From NCBI GenBank assembly GCA_030017475.1, contig JASEIO010000044.1:1-12631 (forward strand): a DNA stretch of 12,631 nucleotides. The letters run 5' to 3'. Shown piece by piece: positions 7,248-12,631 of this stretch. The notes beneath the pieces are model-generated. The model had not been told where the DNA came from and did no database searches. It saw nothing but the letters and a program-made list of their open reading frames with translations. The number at the start of each line of letters is the position of its first letter. Position 1 is the first letter of the stretch. The DNA comes from a bacterium. Its GTDB lineage: Bacteria; UBA9089; JASEIO01. The position numbers and the translations under genes are program-made.

Positions 7248-8398
7248 GAATCTTTATGCTAACCACTTCCTTCCCTCGAGAAAAAGGAGATTTTGCAGGG
7301 ATATTTGTATATGAATTGGCTAAAGGATTAGTAAGAATTGGTTATGATATCAATGTAATCTGTCCAAGTAGTGTTGAAACAAAAGGGTTTGAGGTCATGG
7401 ATGGAATTAAGATATATAGATTTAATTATTTCATACCTCGTATCCTACAAAAAGTGGCTTATGGGAGTGGCATCTTCCTTAACCTAAGGAAGAGTATATT
7501 GGCAAAGCTTGAATTACCTCTGTTTGCCTTCTTTTTCCTGATAAAGGCCGTAGTATTATGTAAAGGGTGTGATCTTATCCATGCCCATTTTGTCTTTTCA
7601 GGATTGATAGGTATTTTTGTAGCTAAGATTTATAAAATAAAGATAGTTTTAACCGCCCATGGAAGTGATATAAACTATTTAGAGAAAAGTGGTCTATTGA
7701 GAAGAACGTGTCTTTTTATCCTTCGTAGGGTCTGCAGGGTGATAGCGGTTAGCAATTCATTGAAGCACAAGATGGTGGAGATAGGGATTTCATCTTGCAA
7801 AATTACAGTAATTCCGAATGGTGTAAATCTTCAAAATTTTAAACCACGAAAAAGGGACAAAGTAGGCTTCCAATTACTTTGGGTTGGAAGGTTGATTGAG
7901 GAGAAGGGTGTAGTATTTCTAATTGAAGCGCTTAAATGGGTAAATGAGGAGATTCCACATACTAAGCTAATCCTTATTGGGGAAGGAGAGCTTAAGGAGA
8001 GACTTAAAAGGCTTTCTCGCCATTTAGCTCTCTATAATGTTGATTTTATGGGAGAGGTAAGTCATTCCGTAATTTCAGGATATATGGAATCTGCAGATTT
8101 ATTCATCTTACCTTCCCTACAGGAAGGACTACCTTTAGCTCTATTGGAGGCAATGGCTATGGGTTTGCCAGTGATTGCTACATCGGTTGGAGGGATTAAA
8201 GATGTTGTTATCCATGAAAAAACTGGCATATTGATTCCTCCCAAAAAACCACGCCTATTAGCGGAAAAGATAATATATTTGTTGAAAGATGAAGATCTGA
8301 GAAAAAAGATAGGAGAAAATGGGAGGAGAAGGGTTGAGGAGCACTTCACATGGGATAGGATTGTAAAGGATACCTCTCGGGTTTATAATTGGGTTTGA
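7244..8398 (+). CDS. Family 4 glycosyltransferase (GT-B fold)
   Basis: A retaining nucleotide-sugar glycosyltransferase, likely acting on a lipid-linked or surface polysaccharide at the cytoplasmic side of the membrane. The N-terminal acceptor lobe has MLTTSFPREKGDFAGIFVYE, the HAHFVFSG region (113-120) and LTAHGSDIN (136-144). The linker has VIAVSNS and ITVIPNGVNLQNF (187-199). The donor lobe has LLWVGRLIEEKGV (211-223) and the E-x7-E motif EGLPLALLE (294-302), followed by AMAMGLPVIATSVGG. These are the hallmarks of GT4 enzymes, and the 384-residue length is normal. The ATG overlaps the GT2 stop as ATGA, and AAGGA (7233-7237) sits six bases upstream within the GT2 gene. A hydrophobic stretch near 92-105 may help membrane association. 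Substrate is unknown; nearby rmlD makes dTDP-rhamnose one candidate donor (inference). Confidence 0.92.
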   Translation: MRIFMLTTSFPREKGDFAGIFVYELAKGLVRIGYDINVICPSSVETKGFEVMDGIKIYRFNYFIPRILQKVAYGSGIFLNLRKSILAKLELPLFAFFFLIKAVVLCKGCDLIHAHFVFSGLIGIFVAKIYKIKIVLTAHGSDINYLEKSGLLRRTCLFILRRVCRVIAVSNSLKHKMVEIGISSCKITVIPNGVNLQNFKPRKRDKVGFQLLWVGRLIEEKGVVFLIEALKWVNEEIPHTKLILIGEGELKERLKRLSRHLALYNVDFMGEVSHSVISGYMESADLFILPSLQEGLPLALLEAMAMGLPVIATSVGGIKDVVIHEKTGILIPPKKPRLLAEKIIYLLKDEDLRKKIGENGRRRVEEHFTWDRIVKDTSRVYNWV

Positions 8399-8423
8399 CA
8401 TTCTGTGTGATTTGTGGTATCAT
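8395..8423 (+). promoter_or_regulatory. Sigma-70 promoter overlapping the GT4 stop codon
   Basis: A perfect -35 box TTGACA (8395-8400) shares its TGA with the stop codon of the GT4 gene. A 17-base spacer leads to TATCAT (8418-8423, one mismatch to TATAAT). Expected transcription start is near 8430, about ten bases before the hairpin at 8441. It would serve the kinase/regulator operon or a short leader RNA. Confidence 0.75.
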
Positions 8424-8440
8424 AATATAAAGGGATAATC

Positions 8441-8520
8441 AGCCACGAGGAGCACAACTTTTAAGATATAAGGGTATGGAGCGATTGAATCTTGTTGTGT
8501 CTTTTCGTGGCTTCTTTTTT
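8441..8520 (+). terminator. Long imperfect hairpin followed by a U-tract; terminator or attenuator
   Basis: Left arm 8441-8467 pairs with right arm 8489-8512. There are 12 continuous pairs (8441-8452 with 8501-8512, two of them G-U), a one-base bulge (T8500), 6 pairs (8453-8458 with 8494-8499), a four-T bulge (8459-8462), and 5 pairs (8463-8467 with 8489-8493), for 23 pairs in all. The base of the stem is GC-rich (AGCCACGA / TCGTGGCT), and TTCTTTTTT follows directly (8513-8520), the classical layout of an intrinsic terminator on the + strand. The G-U pairs favour folding of the + strand RNA. The 21-base loop (8468-8488) holds AGGG and the ATG at 8476. It may end the glycosyltransferase transcript, attenuate the kinase operon, or end a short RNA begun at the 8395 promoter. 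No folding energy was computed. Confidence 0.6.
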
Positions 8521-10734
8521 AAATCAACCATGAGACATCTTCGTGGTTTATTAAAAAACAGGTTAGTGGTTGGTGGGGGGATAGGGATATTTGTAGCCAC
8601 ATTTTCCTTTATTATATCTCAAATTGAAGTTTTTGAAACATTGGAATTGAGACTGCTTGATTATAGATATCCTTTAAAATGGAAAGATACGACTAGCTCA
8701 AATATAATTATAATATTAATAGATGAGGAGTTTAAAGAGGAGGATTTTCCTTTCCTTTTTAAGGAATTGCTGGATAAGGGGGCACGTGTTTTGTGTTTTG
8801 ATGTCTTTTTAAAGGATGAAGCAGTAAAAATGGCTATAGAAGAGCTGGCCTTTGCCAATCCACTAAATTCCATTATCTATCCCATTAAATTTATCCTAAA
8901 AAGGCATATCTATTATGACTTAGGAGAACATGCCTATGCCAATAAAATCTTAGCCTCAAGCCATATAATCATGCCTTATCATAGATTGGCCTTCTTAAGA
9001 ATTCGTTCCTCAATGTTTGGTCAGACAAACACATGCCTGGATTTGGATGGGAAGGCGAGGCATGTTCCAGTTGTAGTAGAATATGAAGATAGATTTTATC
9101 CTGCTTTAGGGGTGCAGGCAGTGAATAGCTATTTAGAAGATAGGAGGGAGAAGGGAGAAGAGGAAATAGAAATAATCCCTGGGAAAAGGGTTAAGGTGAG
9201 AGGGATTAGTATTCCAATTGATAAAAATGGATTGGCATTAATAAATTACTATAGAGATATGTTTAAGACTTACAAAGCCTCTCAAGTTATCACCCACCAC
9301 TCATCATCAATCCCTCCTCACCTATTCAAAGATAGGATTGTTTTTATTGGGGCAAAGGAATCTATCCCTACACCTCTTCGGATTGATTCACCCGAGATAT
9401 TGGTTCAAGCAACCATAGCCAATAATATATTAGAGGGGGAGATGCTTCGGAAGGCAAATGGGTTTACGGATTTCCTCCTCACAGTCCTATTAGGGATATT
9501 GATTGGGTTGAGTTTACGATTTCGACATCTTTCTGCGCTTATATACACCATCCTTACATTTTCATGTTTTGTTATTCTTTCTTTCTTAGCCTTCTCCCTT
9601 GGGGTGGTAGTGGATGTTTTACCAGAGATTTTAACTACCCTCTTTTGTTTTCCTTTGGTTACTATTTATGGATATGCGTTAACAGAAAGGAAGATTGTTA
9701 GCTCCTTAGATAGGCTTAAATATTATAATCAATCAGTTATTGATTCTATGAATAGTGGTCTTATTGTGGTGGATAGGGAAGGGAAAATAACTACATTTAA
9801 TAATAAAGCCCGGGAGATATTAGGGATAGATAAAGACCTTACGGTTATTGGTCTTCATTTCGAACAGGTATTTGAAGGAATGAAGGAATTGAGTGAGGTT
9901 TTGAGGTATTTGCTAACCGAACAAAGGAATTTCCAAAATTTCGAATTTGAACATGATAATAAAAATATTATTCTTAATACCTCTATATTAAAAGATAGGA
10001 GGAATGAATTGATTGGAGGTTTGGTTGTTTTTCAAGATGTAACGATGATGAAACGCTTGCAGGCTGAAGTAGAATTGAAAAAAAGGTTATCTGCTATTGG
10101 TGAATTAGGGGCAAAGCTTGCCCATTCATTAAGAAATCCATTAGGGGCAATTTTAGGTGCTTCTAAGCTTTTAAGGGATGAGATGGAGTGTGATAATGAG
10201 TATTTGAAGATTATCTTGGATGAGGGTCGGGAATTGAATAATCTGATTGAAGAATTTTTAAACTTTTCTAAGCCATTTTCTATGTGGTTGCAAGAGGTAG
10301 ATATAAATGAGATATTAGAAGATAGCCTATCTTTTTCCTTGCAAAATGTAGAAAGGGATAATATAATAATAAAGAAGGAATTGGCTTACGATTTACCAAA
10401 GGTAAAGGTGGATATAAACCGAATAAAAGAGGTATTTATGAATTTAATTGATAACGCCCTATCTTCCATGCCGGATGGTGGGGAGTTAAGTATTCGTTCA
10501 ACGTTCAACGTTCAACGTTCAACGATAGAGGTTGAATTTAAAGATACTGGTTGTGGTATTTCCAAGGAAAATATTGGGAAGATATTTGATCCATTTTTTA
10601 CTACAAAAGAAAAAGGAACTGGACTTGGACTATCCATTGTACATAAAATAATTGAGCTTCACAAAGGGAAGATAGAATGCCAGTCCGAGGTTGGTAAGGG
10701 AACAATCTTTACCATTGAGCTGCCATGCGGGTAG
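8476..10734 (+). CDS. CHASE2-PAS sensor histidine kinase
   Basis: Membrane sensor kinase of the NtrB-like group, partner of the regulator at 10811. Order: N-terminal membrane helix (about 29-49), extracytoplasmic CHASE2 domain (about 50-325; LELRLLDYRYPLK, ILIDEE, GARVLCFDVF, DRIVFIGA), three membrane helices (about 333-348, 352-376, 379-400), and a PAS domain (415-525; SGLIVVDREGKITTFNNKA). The HisKA domain carries H550 in LAHSLRNPLGAI. The HATPase domain has NLIDNALSSMPDGG (656-669), DTGCGIS (690-696), FDPFFTTK and GTGLGLS (714-720). The residue after the phospho-histidine is Ser, where Glu or Asp is usual. Start is uncertain. ATG 8476 lies in a hairpin loop with AGGG only one base away. 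ATG 8530 (residue 19) lies after the U-tract and begins a normal basic tail plus membrane helix, but lacks a ribosome site; I think 8530 is at least as likely. A heptamer repeat interrupts the ATPase domain at 10495-10522. Confidence 0.92.
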   Translation: MERLNLVVSFRGFFFKSTMRHLRGLLKNRLVVGGGIGIFVATFSFIISQIEVFETLELRLLDYRYPLKWKDTTSSNIIIILIDEEFKEEDFPFLFKELLDKGARVLCFDVFLKDEAVKMAIEELAFANPLNSIIYPIKFILKRHIYYDLGEHAYANKILASSHIIMPYHRLAFLRIRSSMFGQTNTCLDLDGKARHVPVVVEYEDRFYPALGVQAVNSYLEDRREKGEEEIEIIPGKRVKVRGISIPIDKNGLALINYYRDMFKTYKASQVITHHSSSIPPHLFKDRIVFIGAKESIPTPLRIDSPEILVQATIANNILEGEMLRKANGFTDFLLTVLLGILIGLSLRFRHLSALIYTILTFSCFVILSFLAFSLGVVVDVLPEILTTLFCFPLVTIYGYALTERKIVSSLDRLKYYNQSVIDSMNSGLIVVDREGKITTFNNKAREILGIDKDLTVIGLHFEQVFEGMKELSEVLRYLLTEQRNFQNFEFEHDNKNIILNTSILKDRRNELIGGLVVFQDVTMMKRLQAEVELKKRLSAIGELGAKLAHSLRNPLGAILGASKLLRDEMECDNEYLKIILDEGRELNNLIEEFLNFSKPFSMWLQEVDINEILEDSLSFSLQNVERDNIIIKKELAYDLPKVKVDINRIKEVFMNLIDNALSSMPDGGELSIRSTFNVQRSTIEVEFKDTGCGISKENIGKIFDPFFTTKEKGTGLGLSIVHKIIELHKGKIECQSEVGKGTIFTIELPCG
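8538..8548 (+). repeat. Additional copy of the TTCGTGG hairpin arm, downstream of the U-tract
   Basis: The 11 bases at 8538-8548 can also pair without a gap with 8441-8451, the left arm of the upstream hairpin (two G-U pairs). The same left arm therefore has two possible partners, 8501-8512 and 8538-8548. The second pairing would enclose the ATG at 8530. This may be an alternative leader fold, or simply another copy of a short dispersed repeat. Confidence 0.4.
10495..10522 (+). repeat. Four perfect tandem copies of the heptamer CGTTCAA in the kinase gene
   Basis: Units at 10495-10501, 10502-10508, 10509-10515 and 10516-10522, all identical. Read in the kinase frame they give the loop RSTFNVQRST between two strands of the ATP-binding domain, just before the DTGCGIS box. 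Seven is not a multiple of three, so gain or loss of one or two units shifts the frame, while three units add or remove seven residues in frame. Confidence 0.97.
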
Positions 10735-10798
10735 AAATGGAAAATGGAGATTGGAGAAATAGAGGTCTTTAATTTCTTAGTTTCTAATTCCCTTATTT

Positions 10799-10805
10799 GG
10801 AGGAG
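10799..10805 (+). promoter_or_regulatory. Strong ribosome binding site for the response regulator
   Basis: GGAGGAG, five bases before the ATG at 10811. It is the best Shine-Dalgarno sequence in the window and suggests the regulator is translated more strongly than the kinase before it. I see no separate promoter in the 76-base gap 10735-10810. Confidence 0.85.
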
Positions 10806-10810
10806 AGAAG

Positions 10811-12178
10811 ATGGCTTCTATATTAGTAGTGGACGACCATAAATCTGAAAGATTGGTTATGAGCGCTCCGTTGCGGAAAGAAGGTCATGAGTTGGAAGAG
10901 GCAGAGTCAGGGGAAGAGGCATGCAAGAAATTAAATGATAAGGTATTTGATGTGGTGGTAACGGATATAAAAATGGGGAAGGTATCTGGTTTAGATGTTT
11001 TAAGGGAGATAAAGAAGACCTCACCCCACACCATTGTGATTTTAGTTACTGCTTATGGCACAATTGAACAAGCTGTACAGGCTATAAAAGAAGGGGCTTA
11101 TGATTTTATAACCAAGCCTATTGATACTGCGGAGTTACTGGTAAAGATAAATAAAGCTATTCAACAATTGGATATAATCTCAGAAAATATATATCTCCGG
11201 GAGAGGATAAAAACAGAGGTCGGGGAGATTATAGGGGATACCGAAGAGATTCGAGAGGTATATAGGGCCATAGATAATATAGCCAAGTTAGAAACCCCAG
11301 TATTAATTAGTGGAGAGAATGGAGTTGGGAAGGAATTGGTAGCCAGGGCAATTCATGAAAGATCCCAAAGAAGAGATAAGCCATTTATAGCTGTAAATTT
11401 AGCTGCTGTGCCTTTGGGTTTGATTGAGTCAGAATTATTTGGTCATGAGAAAGGGGCATTTACCGGAGCTGATCGACGTAGAATTGGAAGGTTTGAATTG
11501 GCTCGAGAGGGTACCCTATTTTTAGATGAGATTGCAGAAATACCACAAGTATTGCAGGTAAAGTTATTAAGAGTTCTACAAGAGAAGGAATTTCAGAGGG
11601 TAGGCGGCACTGCTACTTTAAAAACAGATGCCCGAATTATCGCTGCTACAAATCAAGATTTAGAAAAAAGGATAGAGGAAAATAGGTTTAGGGAGGATCT
11701 TTATTATAGATTAAATGTATTTCCTATACATGTTCCACCCTTACGAGAAAGGAAAGAAGATATTCCTAAGTTGATTAGTTATTTTATTTCGAAATACAAT
11801 GCAATTATGATGAAAAATATAGAAGGAATTTCTCGGGATGCATTAGATGTATTGGTTCGATATGACTGGCCAGGGAATATAAGAGAACTTCAAAATATTA
11901 TTCAGAGAATGATTATTCAATCAAGGCACGCCCTTTTAGAACTGGAAGATGTCCCTTTAGAAATAAGAGAGCCAAGTAAAAAGGTAAAGAAAATGGATTT
12001 TTCTCAAGCCATTGACAATTTAATTGAGGCATATGATTTTGAAAAAGGCAAATCTTTATGGGACGATACCCAGAGGATGCTTGTTCGACATATGGTAAAA
12101 AAGGTAGGAGAAAAGAATAAATCAGCGGAACTCTTAGGTATCTCAAAGCCAACCCTTTATAGCTGGCTAGAGAAATAA
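10811..12178 (+). CDS. NtrC-family sigma-54-dependent response regulator
   Basis: Cytoplasmic transcription activator that, once phosphorylated by its kinase, opens sigma-54 RNA polymerase promoters. Receiver domain 1-120: acidic pair D8/D9, phospho-accepting D52 in VVTDIKM, T80 and K102. AAA+ domain about 140-375: Walker A GENGVGKE (168-175), the sigma-54-contacting loop GAFTGA (215-220), Walker B GTLFLDEI (234-241), arginine-finger segment [12 protein letters not shown] (293-304), and the [10 protein letters not shown] sensor-II motif (353-362). A Fis-type helix-turn-helix ends the protein ([21 protein letters not shown] region, 435-455). At 455 residues it is the normal length. It follows the CHASE2 kinase by 76 bases in the same direction, the usual kinase-regulator pairing. 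Its targets are unknown: I found no -24/-12 promoter (TGGCAC-N5-TTGCA) in the gaps of this window, so it probably acts elsewhere. Confidence 0.96.
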   Translation: MASILVVDDHKSERLVMSAPLRKEGHELEEAESGEEACKKLNDKVFDVVVTDIKMGKVSGLDVLREIKKTSPHTIVILVTAYGTIEQAVQAIKEGAYDFITKPIDTAELLVKINKAIQQLDIISENIYLRERIKTEVGEIIGDTEEIREVYRAIDNIAKLETPVLISGENGVGKELVARAIHERSQRRDKPFIAVNLAAVPLGLIESELFGHEKGAFTGADRRRIGRFELAREGTLFLDEIAEIPQVLQVKLLRVLQEKEFQRVGGTATLKTDARIIAATNQDLEKRIEENRFREDLYYRLNVFPIHVPPLRERKEDIPKLISYFISKYNAIMMKNIEGISRDALDVLVRYDWPGNIRELQNIIQRMIIQSRHALLELEDVPLEIREPSKKVKKMDFSQAIDNLIEAYDFEKGKSLWDDTQRMLVRHMVKKVGEKNKSAELLGISKPTLYSWLEK

Positions 12179-12439
12179 AAAGGTGGTGTGATTTGAATTA
12201 ACAGATAGTTGTGTAAACTGTCCCTTCATTTCCTCTAAGGTATGTCCTGTGTAGCCCCAGTCTTATTAAGATGGGCTCGAGTGTACTCTTAATTTGAAGA
12301 TACCCTTTATTCTCCTCATTTACAGATACAATGACAGAAAACGATTGAACCCACCTGCCGCCAACACTGCAGGGCACAGAACTTTGAAAAACCACTGCAA
12401 GCAATTCTTTTAAATAGTCACTATCCTTAGTAAAATTGT
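12179..12439. other. Stretch without a confident gene after the response regulator
   Basis: No convincing terminator hairpin follows the regulator stop. The minus strand has a 68-codon open frame from a TTG at 12404 down to 12198 (interior residues SVIVSVNEENKGYLQIK). It has no good ribosome site and no family I recognise, and its in-frame open region overlaps the frame preferred at 12440-12631. The + strand is broken by many stops. This part looks less AT-rich than its neighbours. Confidence 0.4.
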
Positions 12440-12631
12440 TTATCTCTCTTCTCCAGGTATAGTTCTCTTTCCTCCAAATATAAACCGAAGCCCAAGCATT
12501 GGTCCGCCAATGTTTTTTCTACCTGTATTTGCCCAAAGATAACTTGCAGATAGATATGCCTCAAAGAATGGCTTTCCTGAACACCCTTTAACCTCCTTGG
12601 GTTTCTTGAACTCCCAAGAAAGAATTTGAAG
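12440..12631 (-). CDS. Possible 3' end of a converging gene, beta-barrel-like (5' end beyond window)
   Basis: On the minus strand the frame is open from the window edge to a TAA at 12442-12440, 63 codons. The product is rich in Gly and aromatic residues with alternating polar and apolar positions (GKPFFEAYLSASYLWANTG, then GGPMLGLRFIFGGKR), as in the last strands of an outer-membrane beta-barrel. Codon choice (AGA for Arg, GGA for Gly, ATA for Ile) fits the window. A second minus-strand frame is open for about as long, so the choice of frame rests on composition alone. The gene would converge on the response regulator. I do not recognise a family. Confidence 0.35.
   Translation of the reverse strand, partial: LQILSWEFKKPKEVKGCSGKPFFEAYLSASYLWANTGRKNIGGPMLGLRFIFGGKRTIPGEER

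Noticed and set aside
10495-10522. CRISPR array
   Set aside because: Units are 7 bp with no spacers; it is a simple tandem repeat.
11047-11066. Sigma-54 promoter-like TGGCAC
   Set aside because: It lies inside the regulator gene and the following bases do not give a TTGC element at the right spacing.
12196-12222. Terminator after the response regulator (ACAG ... CTGT)
   Set aside because: Only four continuous pairs and no T-tract on either side.
12342-12352. tRNA T-loop-like string GGTTCAATC on the minus strand
   Set aside because: The flanking bases do not form a T stem, and no acceptor, D or anticodon arm can be built around it.

Overview
The window looks like a piece of chromosome from an AT-rich (by eye roughly 38-40% GC) Gram-negative-type bacterium. 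Coding is dense and almost all on the + strand, with heavy use of AGA/AGG (Arg), ATA (Ile) and TTA/TTG (Leu) codons. A sigma-54 activator, a dTDP-rhamnose enzyme, a c-di-GMP cyclase and a CHASE2 histidine kinase all suggest a free-living diderm, perhaps one of the uncultivated anaerobic lineages. That placement is inference; no rRNA or tRNA is present to fix it.

Layout. (1) 2-1036: the 3' part of gyrA (C-terminal DNA-wrapping domain), cut by the window edge. (2) 1147-5244: a 1365-residue fusion of a diguanylate cyclase domain with a STAND/MalT-like ATPase, helical repeats, a conserved middle module and C-terminal HEAT-like repeats. Four bases later comes rmlD (5249-6082). (3) 6083-6296: an intergenic stretch holding a broken response-regulator start on the minus strand and a near-consensus sigma-70 promoter pointing right. 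(4) 6297-8398: two overlapping glycosyltransferase genes, GT2 (polyprenyl-phosphate type, membrane anchored) and GT4. (5) 8395-12178: a promoter overlapping the GT4 stop, a leader with a terminator-like hairpin, a CHASE2-PAS histidine kinase and its NtrC-type sigma-54-dependent response regulator. (6) 12179-12631: no confident gene, but open reading on the minus strand that may be the 3' end of a converging gene running past the window edge.

How the genes may fit together. rmlD and the two glycosyltransferases form a small surface-polysaccharide group (dTDP-L-rhamnose supply plus sugar transfer). The cyclase fusion is placed to be co-transcribed with rmlD, so c-di-GMP output and envelope polysaccharide may be linked. 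The kinase/regulator pair is a separate transcription unit with its own promoter. It probably senses an extracytoplasmic signal through CHASE2 and switches on sigma-54 promoters, none of which I could see in this window.

The least expected signals are not genes. They are a promoter followed at once by a long imperfect hairpin plus U-tract whose loop contains the first possible kinase ATG, a four-copy heptanucleotide repeat inside the kinase ATP-binding domain that could act as a slippage switch, and several short-period repeats that look like traces of repeat families scattered through this genome.
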